A DNA stretch of 64,000 bases, taken from assembly GCA_963722815.1 (NCBI GenBank), contig CAVROM010000004.1, forward strand, positions 186,001-250,000, given 5' to 3'. Positions within the stretch are counted from its first letter, which is position 1; the number at the start of each line of letters is the position of its first letter. The stretch is from DASQFQ01 sp963722815. Lineage in GTDB: Bacteria; Actinomycetota; Thermoleophilia; Solirubrobacterales; Solirubrobacteraceae. The position numbers were made by a program, and so were the translations under genes. Under the pieces are notes generated by a model, which was not told the origin of the DNA, did no database searches, and saw only the letters and a list, made by a program, of their open reading frames with translations. Positions 25,801 to 34,515 of the stretch are shown piece after piece.

Positions 25801-27113
25801 GGCTCCTCGCGAACAGCGGGCAGACCAGCGAGCCCGGCGTGAGGCCGGAGACCGGCACCTCCGCCAGCCGGTCGGGGCCGCGCTTCGGCTCGCGCACGGT
25901 CGCCAGCTTCGCCGACGCGTGCGCGCCGCCCTTGAGCCGCAGGACCTCGATCCCTCGGTCCATGTCGAACACGTAGGCGAGGTTGCCGCGCCACGCGGTG
26001 TCCCACGCCTGCGAGCTCGGGTTTCGCCGTCGCGTCCGTGCCGGTGACGTAGTAGTAGCCCACCTGGCGCAGGTTCCGCGCGTTCGACGCGTCGATCACC
26101 CGCAGGCCCTCGCCGGGCCAGCGTCGAGCCGGACAGCTCGAAGTAGTGCGCCGAGCACGACGTGATCGGCGCGCTGGAGCTCGACGCGTTGCGCGCGGGC
26201 TGGAACGAGTCGAGCGCGGTCATCCGGAACGGATGCTCCGGCGTCGAGTTCGTGGCGCCCTCACCGCCCAGCGACCTCGTGATGTCCGCGGCGACGATGC
26301 GGCCGCCCTGGTCACAGGGCTCCGTGGAGTCCTCCTCGGTCGTCAGCGCCACGTTGTTCCTGCGGACCCCGGCCGCGCGCACGCGCCCGTCTGTCGGCCG
26401 CGTCGCGTCGTGGATGAAGTCCGTCTGCGGCTGGGCGACGCCATCGTCCCCGCCCGGAATGCCGCCGCCGGCCACGAGCACCGGATTGCACGGGTGCGCC
26501 GCGCGGACGCGGTTGGTCTTCGGGTCGCGCCAGCGGCCCTTGGTCGCGTAGACGAGCAGGCCGCCGCGGCCGCTGACCCAGGCGAACCCGTTGCCATCGA
26601 CGTCCGCGTCGTGCGAGTAGTCGGAGTAGCCGTCGTTGCGCTTCAGGTCGATCGGCTTGCGGGACGTGCGCGGCTGCGCCGGGTTGCGGAGGTCCGTGAC
26701 CCAGACGTAGCGGCAGCCGTCGATGCAGCTCGTGGTGTGGCCTGCCGGCGCCTCGTTGAAGTGCCCGACCTGCCGCAGGTGGCGCGGGTCGTTGTAGGAG
26801 ATGACGCAGAAGCCCGAGCGTCACTTCGGGTTGCGGTTCTTGGCGCTGAGCTGGCCGATGCCCGGGCAGCTCAGCGTGGTCGACGTCGTCGTGGCGAGGA
26901 TCGAGCGCGCCGATGATCAGCTTGCGCTTGCCGTCGATCTCCACGTCCTCGTCCTGCCAGTAGCCGTTCTTGCCGAGGACCTCGGGTGGCTGGAGCGTGT
27001 CCAGCGCTTCGGGTGCGCCGCGTCCTTGACGCCATAGATGCGGACCCCGTAGGTCCCGGTGGTCACGAGCACGTCCCTGCCAGGGCGGCGAGCACCAGCA
27101 CAACTCGCCTCAT
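25778..27113 (-). pseudogene. Secreted LVIVD-repeat-like protein, many frameshifts
   Basis: Pieces in all three minus frames assemble into a ~440-aa protein: a signal peptide MRRVVLVLAALAG at 27113, TTGTYGVRIYGVKD, NGYWQDEDVEIDGKRKL, CVISYNDPRHLRQVGHF, GHTTSCIDGCRYVWVTD, GRVRAAGVRRNNVALTTEED, and near the end IDASNARNLRQVGYYYVTG and AYVFDMDRGIEVLRLKGG. Repeated D-x-x-x-P-x-x-L/V-x-x-V units point to LVIVD beta-propeller repeats. At least five frame changes and one in-frame stop separate them. The C-terminus (ARSQARQLAA) and stop lie in the 39-bp repeat. Confidence 0.65.
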
Positions 27114-27157
27114 GCGGGCGCAACTTACATGCACCGGTGCGGTTGGGGTCGGCAGCT

Positions 27158-28339
27158 ATGCGCCGACTCTCGCTCGTCCTCAGCCTGCTCCTGCTCACCG
27201 CCGCGCTCTCCGCGCCGGCCGCCCGGGCCAAGGTCCGCAAGGGCCCGGGCGGCGTCGCCTTCTATACGCCGCCCAAGCCGCTCCCGGCCGGCAAGCACGG
27301 CGCGCTGATCTGGGCGCGCAAGCTGTCGGGCGCCGCCGCGTTGAAGGGCGGCGCCGGCAACCGGCTGCTGCTCTACCGCTCGGCGAGCGCGTCGGGCAAG
27401 GCGGCCGCGGTGTCGGGGACGCTGACGATCCCGAAGGGCAAGGCGCCCAAGGGCGGTTGGCCGGTGATCTCGTGGGCGCACGGCACGACCGGCATCGCCG
27501 ATCAGTGCGCTCCCTCGCGTCAGGGCTCGGAGGCGATCGTCAACTACGCGAATCCGCTGTTGCAGCGCTGGCTGAAGGCCGGCTACGCGGTCGTGCGCAC
27601 CGACTACGAAGGGCTCGGCACGCCGGGCGCCCACCCGTACCTGATCGGCCGCTCGGAGGGCCACTCGGTGCTCGACGCGGTGCGCGCGGCGCGCAAGCTC
27701 GACAAGCGGATCGGCAAGCGCGTCGTTCTGGCCGGGCACTCGCAGGGCGGCCAGTCGGTCCTGTGGGCGGCGTCGCTGGCGCCGAAGTACACGCCCGACC
27801 TCAAGGTGCGGGGCACGGTCGCGCTCGCGCCGGCCTCCCACCTCGCCGAGCAGTCGACCGCGATCTCCGCGCTGCACTCGCCGAGCGGCCTGAGCGGGCT
27901 GGTGGCGATGATCCTCCGCGGCGTCGACGTCGGCCGCCCGTCGGTGGGCGTGTCCGGCCTGCTGAGCGACCGGGCGGCCGCGCTGTACCCGCAGACGCTG
28001 ACCCAGTGCCTCGGCGCGCTGGCGAGCCCGAGCTCGTTCGGCGGCATCGCGCCGGCCGACCTGCTGCGCCGGGGCGCCGATCTGCAGCCGCTCGTGAGCG
28101 CGCTGTCCCAGCTCGACGACCCCGAGGACCTGCGCATCCGCACGCCGGTCCAGATCCAGCAGGGAACCGCCGACCAGACCGTGTACAAGCTCTTCACCGA
28201 CCCGCTGGTGGACGAGTACAAGCAGCACGGGGTCAAGGTGACCTACAAGACCTACGAGGGCGTCACCCACGGCGGCGCGGTCACCGACGCCCGCTCGGCC
28301 GCCGACGCCACGAAGTACATCCGCGCGCGCTTCCGCTGA
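27158..28339 (+). CDS. Secreted lipase/esterase (alpha/beta hydrolase)
   Basis: 393 aa with a signal peptide (residues 1-24, LSLLLLTAALSAPAARA). Secretory-lipase type: ISWAHGTTGIADQCAPS, VVRTDYEGLGTPG, nucleophile elbow LAGHSQGGQSVL (Ser about 195), Asp in QGTADQTV and a His in YEGVTHGGAVT. Two cysteines (in DQCAPS and TQCLGAL) could pair. Its stop overlaps the next start (TGATG). Divergent from the propeller gene by 44 bp. Confidence 0.9.
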   Translation: MRRLSLVLSLLLLTAALSAPAARAKVRKGPGGVAFYTPPKPLPAGKHGALIWARKLSGAAALKGGAGNRLLLYRSASASGKAAAVSGTLTIPKGKAPKGGWPVISWAHGTTGIADQCAPSRQGSEAIVNYANPLLQRWLKAGYAVVRTDYEGLGTPGAHPYLIGRSEGHSVLDAVRAARKLDKRIGKRVVLAGHSQGGQSVLWAASLAPKYTPDLKVRGTVALAPASHLAEQSTAISALHSPSGLSGLVAMILRGVDVGRPSVGVSGLLSDRAAALYPQTLTQCLGALASPSSFGGIAPADLLRRGADLQPLVSALSQLDDPEDLRIRTPVQIQQGTADQTVYKLFTDPLVDEYKQHGVKVTYKTYEGVTHGGAVTDARSAADATKYIRARFR

Positions 28340-28836
28340 TGGCGCGCGAGTGGGCGGAGGCGAACGCCTTCCAGCGCGGGCTCCGGCGCTTCGCCGCGAG
28401 CGGGCCGGGCTCGTGGCTGTTCGCGCGCATCCTCGATCGCCTCGACCGGCTCACGTTCCGCCTGACGCGCGGCCGGCACCTGTTCTCGAGCGTGCTGAGC
28501 GCGCTCCCGGTCGCGATGGTCACCACCACCGGCGCGCGCAGCGGGGAGCCGCGCACGGTGCCGCTGCTGGCGATGCCGGCGGCGGACGGGATGGCGCTCA
28601 TCGCCTCCAACTACGGTCGGCCCAAGCATCCCGCGTGGCGGCACAACCTGGGAACCAACCCGGAGGGGGAGATCGACATCGCGGGCGAGCGCTGGCGGTT
28701 CCGCGCCGAGGAGGTCGAGGACGAGCGCCGCGAGCGGATCTGGCAGGAGGCGCTGCGCACCTACCCGGGCTTCAGCGCGTACGCCAAGCGCGCCGCCCCG
28801 CGGCGGATCTCGGTGTTCGTGCTCCATCGGGCCTAG
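28339..28836 (+). CDS. F420-dependent nitroreductase family (DDN-like)
   Basis: 165-aa split-barrel protein of the deazaflavin-dependent nitroreductase family. Hallmarks are VAMVTTTGARSGEPRTVPLLA, IASNYGRPKHPAWRHNL and the C-terminal FVLHRA. Members reduce quinones or nitro compounds with F420H2. Presence supports an F420-making actinobacterium; no F420 biosynthesis gene is in the window. Translationally coupled to the lipase gene. Confidence 0.88.
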   Translation: MAREWAEANAFQRGLRRFAASGPGSWLFARILDRLDRLTFRLTRGRHLFSSVLSALPVAMVTTTGARSGEPRTVPLLAMPAADGMALIASNYGRPKHPAWRHNLGTNPEGEIDIAGERWRFRAEEVEDERRERIWQEALRTYPGFSAYAKRAAPRRISVFVLHRA

Positions 28837-28883
28837 GACCTCCGCCCGATGCCGTCGCGGCGCGCGCGGCGTACGGTTGAGGC

Positions 28884-30011
28884 GTGACCGACTCCCCGGC
28901 CTTCCGCGCTCTGTCGGACGTCGTGCTGGCCATGGCCTCCGAGCGCGAGGTCGAGCCGGTGCTGCAGCGGCTCGTCCACGCGGCGCGCGAGCTCGGTGAC
29001 GCGCGCTATGCCGCGCTCGGGGTGCCCGACGGCGAGGGCGCGTTCTCGCGCTTCATCACCTCGGGGATGAGCGAGAAGCTGATCGAGGCGATGGGGCCGC
29101 TCCCGCGCACGCACGGGCTGCTGGGCGCGATGCTCGAGTCGCCCGAGCCGTACCGGATCGACGACATCCACGCGGACCCGCGCTTCCGCGGCTGGTGGCC
29201 GAAGGCGCACCCGGACATGCGCTCGTTCCTCGGCGTGCCGGTGGTCGCGCGCGGGCGCGTCATCGGCGCCGCCTACCTGACCGAGAAGCTGGGCGGCGGC
29301 TCGTTCACGGTCGAGGACGAGCGGCTGATCGGGCTGCTCGCCGCGCACGCCGCGATCGCGATCGAGAACGCGCGGCTGCACGAGCGCTCACGCGAGCTGT
29401 CGATCGTCGAGGAGCGCAACCGGCTCGCGCGCGAGCTGCACGACAACGTCACGCAGCGGCTGTTCGGGGTCGCGCTGGCGGTCGAGTCGGCCGAGACACT
29501 GCTGGAGCGCGACGCGGGCGCCGCGGCGGAGGAGCTCGGACGCGTGCGCGAGCTGGCGCGCGGCGCGATGGAGGAGCTGCGCGCGGTGGTGTTCGAGCTG
29601 CGGCCCGCCTCCTTGGAGGCCGAGGGGCTGGCGACCGCGCTGCGCAAGCACGTCGACGTGCTGCGGCGCGTGTCGGGGCGGCCGATCGAGCTTTCCGTGG
29701 CCGGCCCGCCGCGGCTGCCGGGCGCGAGCGCGGCGCAGGTGTTCCGGATCGCCCAGGAGGCGCTGCAGAACGCCTTGCGGCACGCCGAGGCGGAGCACAT
29801 CGAGGTGCGGCTCGAGGGCAACGGGAACGGGCGGCTCGTGCTGTCGGTGGCCGACGACGGGCGCGGCTTCGACCCGGCGCGGCGCGCGGTGCGGGGCCGC
29901 AGGCTCGGGCTGACCTCGATGGAGGAGCGCGCCGAGGAGCTGGGCGGGACGCTCGCGATCGACTCGACGGTGGGCAAGGGGACGCGCGTGCGGCTAGAGG
30001 TGGCGGCGTGA
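28884..30011 (+). CDS. GAF sensor histidine kinase
   Basis: 375-aa cytoplasmic kinase of the NarL-partner (HisKA_3) class. A GAF domain (about 20-165, with FLGVPVVARGRVIGAAYLTE) precedes the dimerisation helix with the phospho-acceptor His186 (ERNRLARELHDNVTQRLFG) and a compact ATPase domain (QEALQNALRHA, SVADDGRGFDP, GLTSMEERA). No membrane segment, so the signal is intracellular. GTG start. Its stop overlaps the start of the response regulator (GTGA). Confidence 0.93.
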   Translation: MTDSPAFRALSDVVLAMASEREVEPVLQRLVHAARELGDARYAALGVPDGEGAFSRFITSGMSEKLIEAMGPLPRTHGLLGAMLESPEPYRIDDIHADPRFRGWWPKAHPDMRSFLGVPVVARGRVIGAAYLTEKLGGGSFTVEDERLIGLLAAHAAIAIENARLHERSRELSIVEERNRLARELHDNVTQRLFGVALAVESAETLLERDAGAAAEELGRVRELARGAMEELRAVVFELRPASLEAEGLATALRKHVDVLRRVSGRPIELSVAGPPRLPGASAAQVFRIAQEALQNALRHAEAEHIEVRLEGNGNGRLVLSVADDGRGFDPARRAVRGRRLGLTSMEERAEELGGTLAIDSTVGKGTRVRLEVAA

Positions 30012-30655
30012 TCCGCGTGCTGATCGCCGACGACCACGCCGTCGTGCGCCAAGGGCTGCGGACGTTCCTCGACCTGCAGGCCGACATCGACGTCGTGGGG
30101 GAGGCCGCGGACGGGGAGGAGGCCGTCGCGGCCGCGGCCGAGCACGCGCCCGACGTGATCCTCCTCGACCTCGTGATGCCGCGGCTGGACGGCATCGGCG
30201 CGCTGCGGCGGCTGCGCGAGACGGCGCCGGCCGCGCGCGTGATCGTGCTGACGAGCTTCGGCGAGGACGAGCGGCTGTTCACCGCGCTGCGCGCGGGCGC
30301 GAGCGGCTACCTGCTCAAGGACGTCGAGCCTGCGGAGCTCGTGCGCTCGATCCGGACGGTGCACAGCGGCGGCGCGCCTCTGTCGCCCGCCGTGGCGGCG
30401 CGGGTGGTGGAGGAGCTCGCGAGCGGGGGAGGGGCGGGCCGCGCGGCGGCCGACGACCTGACGCCGCGCGAGCTCGAGGTGCTGTGCCTGATCGCGCGCG
30501 GGCAGTCGAACAAGCGGATCGCACTGGAGCTGGGCGTGGCGGAGAAGACGGTCAAGACGCACGTCTCCCACGTGCTGGCGAAGCTGGGGCTCTCCGACCG
30601 CACCCAGGCGGCGCTGTACGCCGTGCGGGAAGGGCTGGTCAGCCAAGGGTCCTAG
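30008..30655 (+). CDS. NarL/LuxR-type response regulator
   Basis: 215 aa. Receiver domain with phospho-acceptor Asp54 (VILLDLVMPRLDG), the acidic pair IADDH and Lys in GYLLKDVEP; C-terminal LuxR HTH (LTPRELEVLCLIARGQSNKR, then VKTHVSHVLAKLGLSDRTQ). Partner of the upstream kinase, coupled by a 4-nt overlap. Target promoters cannot be told. Confidence 0.94.
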   Translation: MIRVLIADDHAVVRQGLRTFLDLQADIDVVGEAADGEEAVAAAAEHAPDVILLDLVMPRLDGIGALRRLRETAPAARVIVLTSFGEDERLFTALRAGASGYLLKDVEPAELVRSIRTVHSGGAPLSPAVAARVVEELASGGGAGRAAADDLTPRELEVLCLIARGQSNKRIALELGVAEKTVKTHVSHVLAKLGLSDRTQAALYAVREGLVSQGS

Positions 30656-30704
30656 GCCCAATTCCCGATGGTGGCGAAGGGGTTCGGCGCCTAGCGTGCT
30701 TGGC

Positions 30705-31367
30705 ATGCCGACCGCCATCGTCACCGGCGCCTCCCGCGGCCTCGGGCTCGCGCTCTCGCGGGCCCTCGCCGAGCGCGGCTGGCGGCTCGTGATCGACGCC
30801 CGCGAGGCGGGGCCGCTCGAGGCCGCCGCCGCGCAGCTTCCCGGGGCCACCCCCATCGCCGGCGACGTGTCCGATCCGAGCCACCGGCGCGCGCTCGTCA
30901 AGGCCGCGGGAGGCGAGCCCGACCTGCTCGTCAACAACGCCTCGCTGCTCGGGCCGAGCCCGCAGCCGCCGCTCGCCGATTACCCGCTCGAGGTGCTCGA
31001 GCAGGTCTACCGCGTCAACGTGCTCGCCCCGCTGGCGCTGATCCAGCTCGCGCGGCCGCGGATCGTCATCAACGTCACCTCCGACGCCGCAGTCGAGCCC
31101 TACGAGGGCTGGGGCGGCTACGGCTCCTCCAAGGCCGCGCTCGAGCAGCTCACCGCGATCCTCGCCGCCGAGCAGCCGGAGCGACGGGTCTACGCGATCG
31201 ACCCCGGCGACATGAACACCCGCATGCACCAGGAGGCGTTCCCGGGCGAGGACATCTCCGACCGCTCCGACCCCGACGAGCGCGTGCCCGCCCTGCTCGC
31301 CCTGATCGAGGGCGATCTGCCGAGCGGCCGCTACAGCGCCGGCGAGCTGCTGGAGGCGCGCGCATGA
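30705..31367 (+). CDS. Short-chain dehydrogenase/reductase
   Basis: 220 aa. NAD(P)-binding motif IVTGASRGLGLALS at the start, LVNNAS, then a YGSSKAALE stretch giving the Y-x-x-x-K-like pair (Tyr in GGYGSSKA). Slightly short. The ATG at 30705 fits the motif better than the GTG 9 nt upstream. Its end overlaps the QueA-like gene by 4 nt, so the two are co-expressed. Confidence 0.87.
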   Translation: MPTAIVTGASRGLGLALSRALAERGWRLVIDAREAGPLEAAAAQLPGATPIAGDVSDPSHRRALVKAAGGEPDLLVNNASLLGPSPQPPLADYPLEVLEQVYRVNVLAPLALIQLARPRIVINVTSDAAVEPYEGWGGYGSSKAALEQLTAILAAEQPERRVYAIDPGDMNTRMHQEAFPGEDISDRSDPDERVPALLALIEGDLPSGRYSAGELLEARA

Positions 31368-32359
31368 GCGTGGCGGCCTTCGAGCTCACGCCCGCGAACG
31401 AGGCGACCGCCCCGCCCGCCGAGCGCGACGAGGTCCGCCTGCTCGTCGCCCGGCGCGGCCGCCCGCTGCTGCACGACATGTTCCGCGGCCTGCCCGGCCA
31501 CCTGCGGGCCGGCGACCTGCTCGTGGTGAACACGAGCGCGACGATGCCCGCCGCGCTGTCGGCGGGAGAGGTGGACGTGCACCTGTCGACGCCCGTCCCT
31601 GGCGACGACGAGCGGTGGGTGGTGGAGCTGCGCCGCTGCGGCGCGCGGCATCGAGGGCATGCCGGCGAGGTCCTCGACCTGTCCGGCGGCGGCTCCGCCG
31701 AGCTCCTCGCCCCGTACCTCTCGCCGGGCCGGCTGTGGATCGCCGCGCTCGATCTCCCGCTGCCGCTGCAGGACTACCTCGCCGAACACGGGCGGCCGAT
31801 CGCCTACGCGCACCTGGCCGAGCCGCGCCCGCTCGAGGACCTCCAGACGGTCTTCGCGGACGAGCCCGGGAGCGCGGAGATGCCGAGCGCCGGCCGGCCG
31901 TTCTCCCAGCGCGTGCTCGACGACCTCTTCGCGCGCGGCGTGCAGGTCGCGCCGCTCACCCTCCACACCGGCGTCTCAAGCCTCGAGCTCGGCGAGCGGC
32001 CGTACCCCGAGCGCTACCGCGTGCCCACGCTCACCGCCAGCCGCGTCAACGCCCACCGCGCCGCCGGCGGCCGCGTGATCGCGATCGGCACCACCGTCGT
32101 GCGCGCGCTCGAGACCGTCGCCACCCCGGACGGCCGGGTCGCTCCCGGCGCGGGCTGGACGAGCGTGATCGTAACCCCCGAGCGCGGCGTGCGCGCGGTC
32201 GACGGGCTGCTCACCGGGTGGCACGAGCCTGACGCGAGCCACCTGCTGATGCTCGAGGCCGTCGGCGGCGGCGAGCTGATCGAGCGCTCGTACGCCGCCG
32301 CGCTCGAGGCCGGCTACCGCTGGCACGAGTTCGGTGACACGCACCTGATCCTCCGGTAG
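31364..32359 (+). CDS. QueA-like S-adenosylmethionine:tRNA ribosyltransferase-isomerase
   Basis: 331 aa, QueA fold. Family parts: PPAERDEVRLLV, AGDLLVVNTSATMPAAL, LEDLQTVFADEPGSAEMPSA, LTLHTGVSS and RVIAIGTTVVRALET. True QueA has T-A-G-L-H-F where this protein has SAGRPFS and lacks the usual LPPYI strand, so it may belong to a QueA-like side branch with a different substrate than queuosine tRNA. Coupled to the SDR gene upstream; no tgt or other que gene is present. Confidence 0.75.
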   Translation: MSVAAFELTPANEATAPPAERDEVRLLVARRGRPLLHDMFRGLPGHLRAGDLLVVNTSATMPAALSAGEVDVHLSTPVPGDDERWVVELRRCGARHRGHAGEVLDLSGGGSAELLAPYLSPGRLWIAALDLPLPLQDYLAEHGRPIAYAHLAEPRPLEDLQTVFADEPGSAEMPSAGRPFSQRVLDDLFARGVQVAPLTLHTGVSSLELGERPYPERYRVPTLTASRVNAHRAAGGRVIAIGTTVVRALETVATPDGRVAPGAGWTSVIVTPERGVRAVDGLLTGWHEPDASHLLMLEAVGGGELIERSYAAALEAGYRWHEFGDTHLILR

Positions 32360-32481
32360 CCTCGTTCGCGACGCCTCTGCTCCTGCGCTCGCACAGCACT
32401 CGCATCGCCGCCGGCTAGGACCCCGCCGCGCCACGCGCGCGGCCGCTACTGGTCCTGGTTTCGATTCGCGGAGGTTCACAG

Positions 32482-33261
32482 ATGTCGGAAGTTCCCGTGC
32501 GTGTGCCCGACGAGTGGTTCGTCGGGTTCCACCAAGGCCTCGCCGCCCGCTTCTGGCGCGCGGCGGCGGCCGCGATGGCCGCGGACGACGCGCAGGTCGT
32601 CCGCAGGCTGCTGCCCGACCCGCCGGCAACGGTGCTCGACGTCCCCTGCGGCGACGGGCGGCTGACCACCCGGCTCGCCGCCGCCGGCTACGCGGTGACG
32701 GGCGTCGATCTGATCCCGTCGGAGGTCGAGTACGCCCGCAGCGCCGCGGCGGAGGCGGGCGTGGACGCGCGCTTCGAGGTCGGCGACCTGCGGGCGTTGC
32801 CCGACGTCGGGCGCGTCGATGCGCTCGTCAGCTGGGGCAACGCCTTCGGCTACCTCGTCCCCGAGGAGACCGCCCGCTCGCTCGCGAGCATGCGCGCCGC
32901 CCTACGGCCCGGCGGCCGGCTCGTGCTCGAGTCGATGACGGTCGCCGAGTCGTTCCTCGTCGCCGGCTTCAAGCCGAGCACCGAGTGGGAGTACGGCGGC
33001 ATCCGCCTGTCGGCGACCAACCACTACCGCGTCAGCGAGAGCCGGCTCGAGAGCGACTTCACGTTCGAAGACGCCGAGAGCCACGTCGAGCACGCCCGGG
33101 CGGCGCACCACGTCCACACCAGCGGCGAGGTCGTACGCCTGCTCCAGCAGGCGGACTTCGGCGAGATCGAGCTCCTGGGCAGCGACGGGATCGAGCCCTA
33201 CGCGCTCGGCTCGCCACGCCTGATCGCGGTCGCGCGATCCATCCCTGAGCGTTCCGGGTAG
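32482..33261 (+). CDS. Class I SAM-dependent methyltransferase
   Basis: 259 aa with SAM motif TVLDVPCGDGRLTTRLAAAG (about 54-73), VTGVDLIPSEV, and the FEVGDLRALPDV/ALVSWGNAFGYL pair. Small-molecule methyltransferase; substrate unknown. It follows 122 bp of non-coding sequence with no clear structure and is 9 bp upstream of isocitrate lyase, possibly in the same transcript. Confidence 0.86.
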   Translation: MSEVPVRVPDEWFVGFHQGLAARFWRAAAAAMAADDAQVVRRLLPDPPATVLDVPCGDGRLTTRLAAAGYAVTGVDLIPSEVEYARSAAAEAGVDARFEVGDLRALPDVGRVDALVSWGNAFGYLVPEETARSLASMRAALRPGGRLVLESMTVAESFLVAGFKPSTEWEYGGIRLSATNHYRVSESRLESDFTFEDAESHVEHARAAHHVHTSGEVVRLLQQADFGEIELLGSDGIEPYALGSPRLIAVARSIPERSG

Positions 33262-33270
33262 GCGAAGTAC

Positions 33271-34515
33271 ATGGCCAATTCCGATCAACGCTGGGACGGG
33301 ATCGAGCGGCCGTACGAGGCCGCGACCGTCGACAAACTTCGCGGCAGCCTGCCGGTCGAGCACACGCTCGCCCGGCACGGCGCCGAGAAGCTGTGGCGAC
33401 TGCTTCACGAGCGCGACTACGTGGCCGCGCTCGGCGCGAGCACCGGCAACCAGGCGGTCCAGCAGGTCCGCGCCGGGCTCGAGGCGATCTACCTCTCCGG
33501 CTGGCAGGTCGCGGCCGACGCCAACCTGGCGCGCCAGATGTACCCCGACCAGGGCCTCTATCCGGTCAACTCGGTGCCCGAGGTCGTCCGCGGGATCAAC
33601 GCCGCGCTCCAGCGCGCCGACCAGATCGACCACGCCGAGGGCAAGGACGACATCGACTGGTTCGTGCCGATCGTCGCCGACGGCGAGGCCGGCTTCGGCG
33701 GCCACCTCAACGTCTTCGAACTGACGAAGGCGATGATCGCCGCCGGTACCGCCGGCGTGCACTTCGAGGACCAGCTCGCGTCAGAGAAGAAGTGCGGCCA
33801 CATGGGCGGCAAGGTGCTGCTCCCGACCTCGTGGGCGATCCGCAACCTGGTCGCCGCGCGGCTCGCCGCCGACGTCTGCGGCACCCCGACGCTGATCGTC
33901 GCCCGCACCGACGCCGACGCGGCCGACATGGTCATCTCCGACGCCGACGAGCGCGACCACGAGTTCCTCACCGGCGAGCGCACCGAGGAGGGCTTCTTCC
34001 GCTCCGAGGCCGGCATCGAGCAGGCGATCGCCCGCGGCGTCGCCTACGCGCCGTACGCCGACCTCGTGTGGTGCGAGACCTCCGAGCCCGACATGGAGCA
34101 GGCGGAGCACTTCGCGAACGCGATCCACGACGAGCACCCGGGCAAGCTGCTCGCCTACAACTGCTCGCCGAGCTTCAACTGGAAGGGCAAGCTCGACGAC
34201 GACGAGATCGCCGGCTTCCAGCAGAAGCTGGGGGAGATGGGCTACCGCTTCCAGTTCATCACGCTGGCCGGCTTCCACACGCTCAACCACTCGATGTTCG
34301 AGCTCGCCCGCGGCTACCGCGAGCACGGCATGACCGCCTACGCCGACCTGCAGGAGCGCGAGTTCGCCTCCGAGGACGACGGCTTCACCGCCGTCCAGCA
34401 CCAGCAGGAGGTCGGCGCCGGCTATTTCGAGGAAGTCGCGACGGCGATCACCGGCGGGGAGTCCGAGACGACCGCGCTGTCCGGCTCGACGGAGGAGTCG
34501 CAGTTCCAGGGCTGA
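33271..34515 (+). CDS. aceA: Isocitrate lyase
   Basis: Splits isocitrate to glyoxylate and succinate, entry of the glyoxylate shunt. 414 aa, the short bacterial type. Catalytic loop SEKKCGHMGGKVLLPT (KKCGH about 173-177), the Mg-binding ARTDADAAD, CETSEPD, and the YNCSPSFNWKGK motif are intact. No malate synthase gene is nearby. The TGA overlaps a CTG that appears to start the HAD gene. Confidence 0.96.
   Translation: MANSDQRWDGIERPYEAATVDKLRGSLPVEHTLARHGAEKLWRLLHERDYVAALGASTGNQAVQQVRAGLEAIYLSGWQVAADANLARQMYPDQGLYPVNSVPEVVRGINAALQRADQIDHAEGKDDIDWFVPIVADGEAGFGGHLNVFELTKAMIAAGTAGVHFEDQLASEKKCGHMGGKVLLPTSWAIRNLVAARLAADVCGTPTLIVARTDADAADMVISDADERDHEFLTGERTEEGFFRSEAGIEQAIARGVAYAPYADLVWCETSEPDMEQAEHFANAIHDEHPGKLLAYNCSPSFNWKGKLDDDEIAGFQQKLGEMGYRFQFITLAGFHTLNHSMFELARGYREHGMTAYADLQEREFASEDDGFTAVQHQQEVGAGYFEEVATAITGGESETTALSGSTEESQFQG

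Noticed and set aside
25693..25809. CRISPR array
   Set aside because: The 39-bp units are directly contiguous with no spacers, are palindromic, and there are no cas genes.
23671..26481. 936-codon open frame on the minus strand
   Set aside because: Most of it is the antisense shadow of the c-di-GMP gene. Only the part beyond about 26080, and the repeat-encoded stretch, belongs to a real minus-strand gene.
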